Shown in pieces: positions 8,992 to 17,153 of a stretch of 64,000 bases of DNA. This stretch comes from Brevundimonas sp. EYE_349 (GTDB lineage Bacteria; Pseudomonadota; Alphaproteobacteria; Caulobacterales; Caulobacteraceae): assembly GCF_023147505.1 (NCBI RefSeq), contig NZ_JAHXPB010000004.1, positions 62,001-126,000 of the forward strand, given 5' to 3'. The notes under the pieces are model-generated. The model was not told the origin of the DNA and did not search any database. It saw nothing but the letters and a program-made list of their open reading frames with translations. The first letter of the stretch is position 1. Each line of letters opens with the position of its first letter. A program made the position numbers and the translations under genes.

Positions 8992-10032
8992 ATGATCAAA
9001 TACATCGGCTCCAAGCGCGCCCTTCTAGGCCATGTGACGGGAGCGATCGCCGGCGTCCTGCCGGACGGCGGGCGGGTCTGCGACCTGTTCTCGGGCACGG
9101 CGCGGGTCGGTCATGCGCTGAAGAAGCAGGGGTTCCAAGTCTGGTCGAACGACGTCAACGCCTATGCCCACGTCCTGGCCGCGACCTATGTGCAGGCGGA
9201 TCGGGGGCGGTGGATCGAGCGGGCGGAGGCGGTGCTGGCGGAGCTGAGAACCGTCACGCCGCAGGCCGGCTGGTTCACCCAAGCCTTCTGCCGCGACGCC
9301 CGCTACTTCCATCCCGACAACGGCGCCCGCATCGACGGGGTGCGCGACCGGATCGAGGCGATGGGGCTGGAGCCCGAGCTGAAGGCCATCGCCCTGGTCA
9401 GCCTGATGGAGGCGGCGGATCGGGTCGATTCCACCGCAGGCGTGCAGATGGCCTATATGAAGCAGTGGGCGCCGCGCGCGCTGAAGCCGCTGGTGCTGAG
9501 GACGCCCGATCTGCTCCCGGCGGTGGTGGGCGGCCCGTGTCGGGCGACGCAGGGCGATGCGGTCGAAATCGCCGATCAGGTGGAGGCCGATCTGGTCTAT
9601 CTGGACCCGCCCTATAACCAGCATTCCTACCTGGCCAACTACCACTGCTGGGAGAGCCTGGTGCTGTGGGATCGGCCCGAGACCTATGGGGTGGCCAACA
9701 AGCGGGTGGACGTGAAGACGCGCAAGAGCCCCTTCAACAGCCGCCCCGGCATCGGCCCGGCGCTGCGGTCGGTGATCGAACGGGTCAGGGCGCCGAACCT
9801 GATCGTGAGCTTCAACGACGAGGGGTATCTGAGCCGGGCCGAACTGGTCGAGATGCTGTCCGCGCGTGGCCATGTGCAGGTGATCGAGGTGGCCCATCCC
9901 CGGTATGTCGGCGCCCGCATCGGCATCCATAACCCCAAGGGCGAGAAGGTGGGGCAGGTCGGGCGGCTGAAGAACGTGGAGCATCTGTTCGTGGTCACGG
10001 ATCGGCCCGTGGCCCTGCCGGTCGCCGCATAA
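8992..10032 (+). CDS. D12-class DNA adenine N6-methyltransferase, solitary
   Basis: Predicted SAM-dependent DNA N6-adenine methyltransferase of 346 residues. It starts with the D12-class signature MIKYIGSKR, then SAM-binding DLFSGTARVG (31-40), a variable target-recognition region, catalytic DPPYNQHSY (from 205) and a C-terminal Rossmann completion. ATG 8992 is chosen because homology begins exactly there. There is no endonuclease, specificity subunit or second methylase nearby, so it is a solitary enzyme and not a visible restriction-modification pair. Base composition matches its neighbours. Target site unknown. Confidence 0.9.
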   Translation: MIKYIGSKRALLGHVTGAIAGVLPDGGRVCDLFSGTARVGHALKKQGFQVWSNDVNAYAHVLAATYVQADRGRWIERAEAVLAELRTVTPQAGWFTQAFCRDARYFHPDNGARIDGVRDRIEAMGLEPELKAIALVSLMEAADRVDSTAGVQMAYMKQWAPRALKPLVLRTPDLLPAVVGGPCRATQGDAVEIADQVEADLVYLDPPYNQHSYLANYHCWESLVLWDRPETYGVANKRVDVKTRKSPFNSRPGIGPALRSVIERVRAPNLIVSFNDEGYLSRAELVEMLSARGHVQVIEVAHPRYVGARIGIHNPKGEKVGQVGRLKNVEHLFVVTDRPVALPVAA

Positions 10033-10093
10033 GTGTTGTAAAAACAACAGCCGTTCCTCTGGAACGCGAATCGCGGGCCGCCGTTCTGGAGGG

Positions 10094-10438
10094 ATGGAAC
10101 CGCGCTTCGACACCGCTCGCATCAAGCCCCGGACCGACGCTGACGGCGTGGGCGGCGGTCGGATCGCACCTGCCGAGGCGCGGTCGTGGGCGCCGACGGC
10201 GGATGCGCCGCGCGTGGCGAGCGCCGACTGGACCTGGGCGCCGAAGCCGATCGACAACCGCCCGACCTTCACCCACAACGCCGCCCGCTACAGCCGCCCG
10301 GCCGAAGCGGTGGAGCCTGTCGAACACATCGACCTGGAGCCAGAGCTGACGCCGCCGCCGCGCTGGATGATGATGGTGGCGGGCGCGGCCGTTGCGGCCC
10401 TGCTGGGCGCCCTGTTGGGCGGATTCATGCACATCTGA
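10094..10438 (+). CDS. Small protein with C-terminal membrane anchor
   Basis: Predicted 114-residue protein, family not recognised. The first 85 residues are polar and Pro/Ala/Glu-rich with no signal peptide. Residues about 90-112 (WMMMVAGAAVAALLGALLGG) form one membrane helix ending 2 residues before the stop, so it should be tail-anchored with its body in the cytoplasm. ATG 10094 follows GGAGG. It ends 9 bases before the convergent rnhB stop. Coding is supported by the ribosome-binding site and the coherent helix; function unknown. Confidence 0.6.
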   Translation: MEPRFDTARIKPRTDADGVGGGRIAPAEARSWAPTADAPRVASADWTWAPKPIDNRPTFTHNAARYSRPAEAVEPVEHIDLEPELTPPPRWMMMVAGAAVAALLGALLGGFMHI

Positions 10439-10447
10439 CGCTGGGCG

Positions 10448-11089
10448 TCAGACCCCTGCCAAAAGGGCGCGGATCGGGGACCAGCTGCGCCGATGGGCGG
10501 GGCAAGGTCCCATCTCTTTCAAGGCGTGCTGGTGGATCGGCGCATTGTAGCCCTTGTGGCTGGCGAAGCCGTAGCCGGGGTACTGGGCGTCCAGTTCGAC
10601 CATCAGACGGTCGCGCGCCGTCTTGGCCAGAATGGAGGCCGCCGCAATCGACAGGGACAGGCCGTCGCCGCCGACCACGGTCTGGATTTCGCAGGGCAGT
10701 TTGAAGCGGTAGTTGCCGTCCACCAGGGCCGCGACCGGCTGGACCTGCAAGGCCTCGATGGCGCGGCACATGGCCAGGCCCGTGGCGTGCAGGATGTTCA
10801 GTTCCTCGATCTCCTCCACCGAGGCGAAGCCGACGCCCCAGGCGATGGCGCGGGCCTTGATCTCCGGTTCCAGGGCGGCGCGGCGCTTTTCGGTCAGGGC
10901 CTTGGAGTCATCGATGCCGGGCGGCAGGTCGTCAGGGTTCAGGATCACCGCCGACGCCGAAACCGGGCCGGCCCAAGGGCCGCGTCCCGCCTCGTCCACG
11001 CCGCAGACATGGCCCTCGACGCGCTGGAGCAGCACCGTCTCGAGCGCGAGGGTGGGGAAGGCCTTGGAGTTTGAGTGGGCTTTAGCCAT
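10448..11089 (-). CDS. rnhB: Ribonuclease HII
   Basis: Cleaves RNA in RNA-DNA hybrids and removes ribonucleotides misincorporated into DNA. 213 residues with the metal-binding motif [13 protein letters not shown] (Asp32, Glu33), [17 protein letters not shown] and [14 protein letters not shown]. The start ATG 11089 overlaps the last bases of tag (stop 11082-11084), so the two are co-transcribed. Both act in DNA maintenance. Confidence 0.96.
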   Translation of the reverse strand: MAKAHSNSKAFPTLALETVLLQRVEGHVCGVDEAGRGPWAGPVSASAVILNPDDLPPGIDDSKALTEKRRAALEPEIKARAIAWGVGFASVEEIEELNILHATGLAMCRAIEALQVQPVAALVDGNYRFKLPCEIQTVVGGDGLSLSIAAASILAKTARDRLMVELDAQYPGYGFASHKGYNAPIHQHALKEMGPCPAHRRSWSPIRALLAGV

Positions 11090-11681
11090 GGCCCGCCATC
11101 GCACGAACCTGGGCGTGACGGAAGCAGGTCGTCTGGTGATCGTTGGCCATGCCCACCGCCTGCATGAAGGCATAGACGATCACCGGGCCGCAGAAGTTGA
11201 AGCCGCGCTTCTTCAGGGCCTTGGCCATGGCTTGGGACTGTTCCGTCTGGGTCGGGGCCTGGCGATAGTCGGCATGGGTCGTCTGAATCGGTTCGCCGCC
11301 GACGAAGGACCACAGCCAGGCGGAGAAGTCTTCGCCGTCATCGCGCATCTCCAGCCAGATCTGGGCGCCCCGGATGGCGGCGGCGATCTTGGCGCGCGAA
11401 CGGATGATGCGGGGGTCGTTCAGCAGGCGCTGGATGTCGTCCTCGCCATAGCGGGCGACGATCTCGGGGTCGAAGCCGTCGAAGGCGTCGCGAATGCCCT
11501 CTCGCTTTCGCAGAATGGTGATCCAGGCGAGGCCGGCCTGAAAGCCGTCCAGGATCAACTTCTCCCATAGGGCGCGCGGATCATATTCGGGCACGCCCCA
11601 TTCGGTGTCGTGATAGGCGATATAGAGCGGGTCGGTGGTCCCGCACCAGCCGCAGCGGCCTTCGGCATGTGAATCGGTCAT
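11082..11681 (-). CDS. tag: DNA-3-methyladenine glycosylase I
   Basis: Base-excision repair enzyme that removes 3-methyladenine from alkylated DNA. 199 residues. It shows the Tag zinc-site pattern: N-terminal RCGWC followed by YHDTEWGVP, and C-terminal [12 protein letters not shown]. Family core motifs [16 protein letters not shown] and FGFxFCGP-like ([19 protein letters not shown]) are present. First gene of a tag-rnhB unit whose promoter must lie in the unusual repeat-bearing spacer upstream. Confidence 0.95.
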   Translation of the reverse strand: MTDSHAEGRCGWCGTTDPLYIAYHDTEWGVPEYDPRALWEKLILDGFQAGLAWITILRKREGIRDAFDGFDPEIVARYGEDDIQRLLNDPRIIRSRAKIAAAIRGAQIWLEMRDDGEDFSAWLWSFVGGEPIQTTHADYRQAPTQTEQSQAMAKALKKRGFNFCGPVIVYAFMQAVGMANDHQTTCFRHAQVRAMAGHG

Positions 11682-11724
11682 GGCGTCATGTTGCCAGTCT
11701 GTTCCGGTGGAAAAAAGGGCGGGG

Positions 11725-11898
11725 TTGGAGACGCGGCGGCGAAAAAGAACGTCTGAATTGTCTCAATCGTCTGAAATCGGGGCGGCGGGCGTAATTGCAC
11801 TGCACCTGGGAAAACAGTGCAAAGTGCAAGAGGGTGCAATTGGGGAGGGGCCGAGTTGGACGGTAAAAAAACAGTCCAACGAGTCCAATGAGTCCAAG
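11725..11898. repeat. Three hairpin-plus-triple-word repeat modules
   Basis: Three consecutive modules share an architecture but not a sequence. Each has a left arm, an A-run loop, then a 6-7-base word repeated three times whose first copy pairs with the left arm. Module 1: words GTCTGAA, GTCTCAA, GTCTGAA at 11751-11777, left arm AGACG 11729-11733. Module 2: GTGCAA words at 11817, 11824 and 11834, left arm TTGCACTGCAC 11795-11805. Module 3: GTCCAA words at 11874, 11883 and 11892, left arm GTTGGAC 11855-11861, seven perfect pairs. Function unknown; see findings. Confidence 0.7.
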
Positions 11899-12047
11899 TT
11901 TTCTTCTCCTCCGGTCCTGAAGCACGCATTGTAAGGGGGGTGGGAGGAGGGGATGGTTGATTGACGCTGATGGTGGATAAATTGCGGAAATCGTGATGAA
12001 TTTTTTCGGCGAATAGGATGGCCGGCCAGAAGATTCGCTATCGGCGC

Positions 12048-12192
12048 CCTTCTCTCGCTGGGAGAAGGCTTGAGCGCACGGCGGCGATAGCCGGCGTTCT
12101 TGCGCGAAAGGGTCAGGGTTAGATCGTGCGAACTGGCCCACTGGCCGACCCTCATCCGACCCTGCGGGCCGCCTTCTCCCAATGGGAGAAGG
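12048..12192. repeat. Two REP-like hairpins downstream of the SDR gene
   Basis: Hairpin one pairs CCTTCTC (12048-12054) with GAGAAGG (12062-12068). Hairpin two pairs CCTTCTCCC (12172-12180) with GGGAGAAGG (12184-12192), a 9-bp perfect stem with a 3-base loop, preceded by the phrase CCCTCATCCGACCCTGCGGG. This wording is familiar from dispersed intergenic repeats of many proteobacteria. The pair may act as a 3' end signal for the minus-strand SDR gene, whose stop is at 12210. Confidence 0.65.
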
Positions 12193-12209
12193 AAGCACGT
12201 GTGGATGGA

Positions 12210-12968
12210 TCAGTCCCGCACCAGCCCACCGTCGACGACCAGGTTCTGGCCCGTCACCGCGCGGCTCCAGGGGGAGGCGAAGAACAGGACGGCGTCGGCG
12301 AATTCTTCAGGCGTGGTCACCGAGCGCAGGGGCGTCATGCCGGCGATCAGGTCGAACACGGCCTCGGGCGTGGCGGCGCTGGCGTCGGTGGTGCGCAGCA
12401 GGCCGCCCGAGACCATGTTGACGGTGATGCCGTCGGGCCCCAGGTCGCCGGCGGCGGTGCGGGTCAGGGACAGAAGCGCGGCCTTGGCGGCGGTGTAGTC
12501 GTGATAGGGCACGACCGGGTTCTGGAACAGGTTGGTGCCGATGTTGACGACGCGGCCAAACCGGCCAGCGGCCATGCCGGCGGCCGCAGCCTGGATCAGA
12601 TTCAGGGCGCCACGCACCACGGTCGAGAACTGCCGGTCCATCTCGCCCCAGCCGATGGCGGTCATCTGGGATCGGGCGTCGCCGTTGAAGCTGTAGTCCA
12701 GGGCGTTGTTGACCACGGTGGTGACGGGGGCGCCGAAACGGCCTTCAGCCGCGGCGACCATGGCGTCCACGGCGGCGCGGTCGGTCACGTCGGCCTGAAG
12801 GGCGATGGCGCGCTCGCCGATCTCGGCGGCCAAGGCGTTCGCCGCCTCGCCGCTGTTCCTCCAGTTGATGACGACGCGGGCGCCTTCACGGGCGAAGGCG
12901 CGCACGCAGGCGGCGCCGACGCCGCGCGCGCCGCCGGTGACGAGGACGATCTGGTCGGCGATCTTCAT
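12210..12968 (-). CDS. Short-chain dehydrogenase/reductase, FabG-like
   Basis: Classical SDR oxidoreductase, 252 residues. It has the NAD(P) motif TGGARGVG (11-18), VNNA in place of NNAG (86-89), catalytic Tyr158 and Lys162 in YTAAK, and the C-terminal phrase GQNLVVDGG typical of 3-oxoacyl-ACP-reductase-like enzymes. The position of the catalytic Ser appears to be Thr145 (NIGTN). Start ATG 12968 is where homology begins. It follows ygfZ by 8 bases on the same strand. Substrate unknown. Confidence 0.85.
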   Translation of the reverse strand: MKIADQIVLVTGGARGVGAACVRAFAREGARVVINWRNSGEAANALAAEIGERAIALQADVTDRAAVDAMVAAAEGRFGAPVTTVVNNALDYSFNGDARSQMTAIGWGEMDRQFSTVVRGALNLIQAAAAGMAAGRFGRVVNIGTNLFQNPVVPYHDYTAAKAALLSLTRTAAGDLGPDGITVNMVSGGLLRTTDASAATPEAVFDLIAGMTPLRSVTTPEEFADAVLFFASPWSRAVTGQNLVVDGGLVRD

Positions 12969-12976
12969 GGGGCGAC

Positions 12977-13783
12977 TCAAGGCTGGGAGGAAGGAAGCAC
13001 GTCCTCGCCCATCCAGGCGGGTTTGCGCAAGCGCACGGGGCGGCCGTCCACGGTCAGGTCGCCGTCGATTCGGTCGATCCGCAGCAGGGCCATGGCGGAA
13101 CCGTCGCGACCAGACAGCACCTCGCCCGCGCGCAGTTCGCCCTTCAGCACCTCGGCGCCGAAGGCGGGGGGCGGCCCGTCGAAATCCAGCGGCAGCATCC
13201 GGTTCTTGATCGCGCCTCGCCGCTTCATGCGCGAGGTGGTCTCCTGGCCCACGAAACAACCCTTGTGGAAGTCGATGCCGTTCAGCAGGTCGAAATCGGC
13301 CTCGATCGGATAGGTCTTGTCCTGGGGCGCGTCGCCGGTCGGATCGGGCAGGCCGATAGACAGGCGGTGGGCGTCATAGTCGGCCTGACCGGCGTCGGCG
13401 GTCGCGTCGCCGCCATAGAGGCGACCGCCCATCAGCGGGGTGCGCGGGTCGGGCATGAAGCCGGCGGGCGCATCCGGCCAGGCGGCGAAGACGGGGCGGT
13501 CGTCGGCGGCGACCTGAACCCTGGCGCGCAGCCTATACATCGTCAGCCGCTGCAACAGGGCGTCGCGGCGGTCGGCGGCCACGTCCAGCAGAACCTCGTC
13601 GCCTTGACCCAAGATGAACAGGTCGAACAGCAGCCGGCCGGGCGGGGAGAGCAGGGCGCCGAACCGCAGTTGGCCGTCGGCCAGCGTCTCGACGTCTTGG
13701 GTCAGCAGATTGTGCAGGAAGGGCTTGGCGTCCTGGCCCGTGATCGAGATCAGGGCGCGGCTGTCGAGACGGGCGATGGGCAT
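12977..13783 (-). CDS. ygfZ: YgfZ/GcvT-domain folate-binding protein
   Basis: Tetrahydrofolate-dependent helper for repair or maturation of certain Fe-S enzymes, structurally related to GcvT. 268 residues. The hallmark KGCFVGQE lies at 174-181, and the N-terminal region (GQDAKPFLHNLLTQDV) and LSPPGRLLFDLFI match the family. Followed closely by the SDR gene in the same direction. Confidence 0.93.
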   Translation of the reverse strand: MPIARLDSRALISITGQDAKPFLHNLLTQDVETLADGQLRFGALLSPPGRLLFDLFILGQGDEVLLDVAADRRDALLQRLTMYRLRARVQVAADDRPVFAAWPDAPAGFMPDPRTPLMGGRLYGGDATADAGQADYDAHRLSIGLPDPTGDAPQDKTYPIEADFDLLNGIDFHKGCFVGQETTSRMKRRGAIKNRMLPLDFDGPPPAFGAEVLKGELRAGEVLSGRDGSAMALLRIDRIDGDLTVDGRPVRLRKPAWMGEDVLPSSQP

Positions 13784-13813
13784 GACGGCTAGATAGGGTG
13801 CTGAGAGCGTTTC

Positions 13814-14359
13814 TCAAACCACCGCATAGCGCGCCGTGACGCCATCGGGCTGGAAGTCGTGTTCGGCCAGCTTGTCCAGGGATCGGATGACGCGCGCGAC
13901 GAAGTCCTGCGGATCGCCCGCTTCCACGGCGGGGCGCAGCCAGTCGGTGACGATGGCGCGCGCCGGATAGGCACCGACCGGGCCGGGGACGCTGAGCGCG
14001 ACCTCGATCCCCTCGGCGATCCAGCCCGCCACGGTGACGAAAAGGTCGGTAGAAGCCAGGAAGTCCGAGCGGCGCAGGACATACAGGGTGATGATCCCGT
14101 CCTCGATCCCGTCGGGCCGCACGATCACGCCGCTGCGGTCCGGGCGCCAGGCCTCGTCCAGTTCGATCACGCGCCACAGGCAGAACCAGATGCGACAGGT
14201 GTTGGGCCGGATTTCGTGAACCGAACAGCCGGCGCCGTCGACGCAATAGGCGCAAAGCTCGCCGGTCGGCTTGGCCAGTTCCGGCAGGTCCAGCGGAATG
14301 ACCCGGCAGCATTCGACGCAACCGCCGCAGGTCCGGCCGGGGAGGAGGGGAAGGCTCAC
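13814..14359 (-). CDS. YkgJ-family cysteine cluster protein
   Basis: About 181 residues. The N-terminal half has the YkgJ-type metal-binding cysteine pattern: CGGCVECC near 11-18, CAYC, GCSVHEIRPNTCRIWFC. The cluster probably binds Zn or an Fe-S centre; a biochemical role is not established. The start is GTG at 14359, whose bases overlap the TGA of the upstream small gene (GTGA), so the pair is coupled. It ends 30 bases before ygfZ starts on the same strand. Confidence 0.85.
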   Translation of the reverse strand: MSLPLLPGRTCGGCVECCRVIPLDLPELAKPTGELCAYCVDGAGCSVHEIRPNTCRIWFCLWRVIELDEAWRPDRSGVIVRPDGIEDGIITLYVLRRSDFLASTDLFVTVAGWIAEGIEVALSVPGPVGAYPARAIVTDWLRPAVEAGDPQDFVARVIRSLDKLAEHDFQPDGVTARYAVV

Positions 14360-14586
14360 CCCAGCGCGCGTTCAAGCTGGGCGATGCGGCGGTCCATGTC
14401 GGCGACGACCTGCTCAAGTCGGGCCTTTTCCGACGCCATGTCGATGGGGGCGCCGTCCTCGTAGGTCAGGGTCGCGCCCTTGGCGATCAGGTCCAGCCGG
14501 TAGATGGCCGTGACGCGCTGGGCCTTGAAGCGGTCCAGGGCGGCGGTCGCGGCGGGGTCGGCGGCGGAAGGGGGCGTCTGGCTCAT
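14356..14586 (-). CDS. Small coiled-coil protein
   Basis: 76 residues, no recognised family. Residues about 50-75 (SEKARLEQVVADMDRRIAQLE) form a heptad-like helix likely to pair as a coiled coil. No signal peptide or membrane segment. Coding is supported by ATG 14586 and the 4-base GTGA overlap with the cysteine-cluster gene downstream. Confidence 0.7.
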   Translation of the reverse strand: MSQTPPSAADPAATAALDRFKAQRVTAIYRLDLIAKGATLTYEDGAPIDMASEKARLEQVVADMDRRIAQLERALG

Positions 14587-14672
14587 GCGCGTCGCTGTAA
14601 CGCACGACGTCCGCCTGTGGAAACAGTCGTTTGGCGCTGAACCTGAGATAGAATCCCTGTAGTCCTGATTTC

Positions 14673-15638
14673 ATGATCGGGCGGTTCCCCATCCTGTATA
14701 TCGCCGAGGCCGACGCCGAGGACGCGATCTTGTCGTCCGGCGTCCTGGCGCATCTGGTCGACAGCCTGCCGCAGGCGAGCTTCACCATCGTCGGATCGGC
14801 CGCCAGCGCGCCGCTGTTCGCCGACACGCCGCGCCTGGCCAGGACCATCGTGCTGGAGCGCGAGGGCCATTTCGAATGGATCGCCCTGTGGAACCAGGTG
14901 CGGGGCGCCAAATGGGGTCTGGTCGTGGACATGCGCGGCTCGGACCTGTCGGGCAAGCTGAGGCGCGAGCGGCGGGCGGTGCGCGGCAAGACGCCGGCCG
15001 GCCTGCACGCGGTCGAGGCGGCGGCGGCGGTGCTGAAGCTGGAGCCGGAGGAGACGCCGGGCCCGCGCCTGTTCTTCTCCGACAAGACATTGGCCGAGGC
15101 CAGGGCGCTGTTCCCGGCGACCGGGGGCGAGGGGCCGATCCTGGCGGTCGGACCGGGCGTGGAATGGATGGGAAAGCGCTGGCCGGCCGAACGCTACGCC
15201 AAGGTGGCGACCAAGCTGTTGGCCGACGACGGGCCGCTGGCCGGCGGGCGGCTGATGATCGTGGGCGAGGAGGTGGATCGCGAGGCGGCCCACACCATCC
15301 GCTACGCCGTGCCGCGCGCGCGGGTGATCGAACTGCAGGGGAAACTGACGCGACTGCAGACGGCGGCGGCGATCTCTCAGGCGGCGCTCTATATCGGGGC
15401 GGATTCGATATGGACGCATCTGGCCGTGGCGGCTGGCGCGCCGACCATCGCCGTTTTCGGGCCCTCGGACGAGACGACACGCGGCCCATGGAAGGGCCAG
15501 GCGGTGCGCGGACCGCGCAGCTATCAGGAGTTCAAGGCCCTGGACCCCCGCCTGAACCAGGCCATCCAGCACATGATGGACCTGCCGTGGGAGCGCGTGC
15601 TGAAGACCGCGATGCGGATGCTGGCGACGCGGGGGTAA
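14673..15638 (+). CDS. GT9 (heptosyltransferase-like) glycosyltransferase
   Basis: Glycosyltransferase family 9 protein, 321 residues, GT-B fold, probably acting at the cytoplasmic face on LPS or another envelope glycan. The N-terminal half holds the acceptor domain (LVVDMRGSDLSGKLRRERRAV). The C-terminal half holds the nucleotide-sugar domain with VGPGVEWMGKRWPAERYA, IGADSIWTHLAVAAGAPTIA and VFGPSDETTRGPW. No other LPS genes flank it, so the acceptor is undetermined. Confidence 0.88.
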   Translation: MIGRFPILYIAEADAEDAILSSGVLAHLVDSLPQASFTIVGSAASAPLFADTPRLARTIVLEREGHFEWIALWNQVRGAKWGLVVDMRGSDLSGKLRRERRAVRGKTPAGLHAVEAAAAVLKLEPEETPGPRLFFSDKTLAEARALFPATGGEGPILAVGPGVEWMGKRWPAERYAKVATKLLADDGPLAGGRLMIVGEEVDREAAHTIRYAVPRARVIELQGKLTRLQTAAAISQAALYIGADSIWTHLAVAAGAPTIAVFGPSDETTRGPWKGQAVRGPRSYQEFKALDPRLNQAIQHMMDLPWERVLKTAMRMLATRG

Positions 15639-15655
15639 GCATCCCCTTTTTCGTT

Positions 15656-15775
15656 CATCCCGGCGAAAGTCGGAACCCAGCGGCTTTCCCTGAGACAGCC
15701 GTTGGGGGCGAGATCGGGTCTGCAATGTGCCGCATCTTGCGCCCAAAGGTCTGGGCGCCGGCTTTCGCGCGGATG
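15656..15775. repeat. 120-bp element with 25-bp imperfect terminal inverted repeats
   Basis: Left arm 15656-15680 (CATCCCGGCGAAAG...CCCAG) and right arm 15751-15775 are near reverse complements (CTGGG...CTTTCGCGCGGATG). A second copy with the same arm wording lies at 36724-36850, about 127 bp long. The small size, paired arms and lack of coding frame resemble a MITE or palindromic intergenic element. It lies between the GT9 gene and pyrC. Confidence 0.65.
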
Positions 15776-15821
15776 TGCGGAGCGTTAGAACCCAGCCACC
15801 CATTGCGCAGGAGCCCGCCCC

Positions 15822-17153
15822 ATGACCCCGACCTATGACCTGATCGTGCGTGGCGGCGAGGTGGCCAATCACGCCGGGCGCGGCCTGGCCGATGTCGGCG
15901 TCATCGACGGCAAGATCGCCTTCATCGGCGACCTGAGCCAGGCCTCGGCCGGAGAGGTGTTCGACGCGACGGGCCTGACGGTCCTGCCCGGCGTCATCGA
16001 CACCCAGGTCCACTTCCGCGAGCCGGGGCTGGAGTGGAAGGAAGATCTGGAGACCGGATCGCGCGCGGCGGCCCTGGGCGGCGTCGTCGCCGTGTTCGAA
16101 ATGCCGAACACCAATCCCAACACCACCGACCCCGACACCATGGCCGACAAGCTGGCGCGGGCGAAGGACCGGATGTGGACGGACCACGCCTTCTACGTCG
16201 GCGGCACGCACGAGAACGCCGACTATCTGGCCGAGCTGGAGCGGCTGCCCGGCTGTTGCGGGGTCAAGGTCTTCATGGGCGCCTCGACCGGGGACCTGCT
16301 GATCGCCGACGACGAAGGGGTGAGGAAGGTTCTGTCCAATGTGCGCCGCCGCGCCACCTTCCACTCCGAGGACGAATACCGGCTGGTCGAGCGGCGGGGC
16401 CTGGCCCGCACCGGCGACTGGACCAGCCACCCCGAGGTGCGCGACGCCGAGAGCGCCATCCGCTCGACCCGGCGTCTGGTCGGTCTGGCCAAGGAGACGG
16501 GCGCCCGCATCCATGTGCTGCACGTCACGACCAAGGACGAGATGGAGTATCTGCGCTTCCACAAGGACGTCGCCACCGTCGAGATCACGCCCCAGCACCT
16601 GACCCTGGTCGGGCCGGAAGCCTATGAGCGGCTGGGCAGCTACGCCCAGATGAACCCGCCGATCCGGTCGCAGGAGCATGTGGACGCCCTGTGGCTGTGG
16701 GGGATGCAGCAGGGCGTGGCCGATGTGCTGGGCTCGGACCACGCGCCGCACACCAAGGAGGAAAAGGCCAAACCCTATCCGGCCTCTCCGTCCGGGATGC
16801 CGGGGGTGCAGACGCTGGTGCCGCTGATGCTGACGCATGTGGCCAACGGGCGGCTGTCGCTGGAGCGTTTCATCGACCTGACCTCGGCGGGCGCGCAGCG
16901 GGTGTTCGGCACGGCCAACAAGGGGCGGATGGCCGTCAGCTATGACGCCGACCTGACCATCGTCGATCTGAAGGCGAAACGGACGATCACGCACGACCAG
17001 CAGGCGACGCGCTGCGGCTGGACCCCGTTCGACGGGGTGGAGGCGACCGGCTGGCCGATGGCGACCATCGTGCGCGGGCGGGTGGTGATGCAGGACGGCG
17101 AACTGATCGGATCGGCGCACGGGCGGCCGGTGCGGTTCATGGAGACGCTGTGA
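15822..17153 (+). CDS. pyrC: Dihydroorotase (PyrC-type amidohydrolase)
   Basis: Cyclises carbamoyl-aspartate to dihydroorotate in pyrimidine synthesis. 443 residues with EMPNTNP, carboxylated-Lys region CCGVKVFMGAS, metal ligands in FHSEDE and IHVLHVTT, and SDHAPHT. Odd point: the usual D-x-H-x-H metal motif reads DTQVHFREPG at about 60-69, with Gln where the first His is expected. ATG 15822 follows CAGGAG. TGA overlaps the next gene's GTG (GTGA). Confidence 0.87.
   Translation: MTPTYDLIVRGGEVANHAGRGLADVGVIDGKIAFIGDLSQASAGEVFDATGLTVLPGVIDTQVHFREPGLEWKEDLETGSRAAALGGVVAVFEMPNTNPNTTDPDTMADKLARAKDRMWTDHAFYVGGTHENADYLAELERLPGCCGVKVFMGASTGDLLIADDEGVRKVLSNVRRRATFHSEDEYRLVERRGLARTGDWTSHPEVRDAESAIRSTRRLVGLAKETGARIHVLHVTTKDEMEYLRFHKDVATVEITPQHLTLVGPEAYERLGSYAQMNPPIRSQEHVDALWLWGMQQGVADVLGSDHAPHTKEEKAKPYPASPSGMPGVQTLVPLMLTHVANGRLSLERFIDLTSAGAQRVFGTANKGRMAVSYDADLTIVDLKAKRTITHDQQATRCGWTPFDGVEATGWPMATIVRGRVVMQDGELIGSAHGRPVRFMETL

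Larger units (their letters stand above)
11682..12209. other. 528-base gene-free spacer
   Basis: No convincing coding frame on either strand: the open stretches have no family resemblance and are broken by low-complexity A-, T- and G-runs. It is more AT-rich than its surroundings near the tag side. It contains the triple-repeat hairpin modules (11725-11898) and two REP-like hairpins (12048-12192). It should also contain the tag-rnhB promoter and the SDR 3' end signals. Confidence 0.7.

Noticed and set aside
11725..11898. CRISPR array or plasmid-type iterons
   Set aside because: Words are 6-7 bases with 0-3-base gaps and change between modules, there are no spacers of 30 bases, no cas genes, and no replication initiator nearby.
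14583..17120. An 845-codon open frame on the minus strand opposite the GT9 and pyrC genes
   Set aside because: Antisense shadow; it runs across the GT9-pyrC intergenic element and shows no family motif, while both plus-strand genes are clear.
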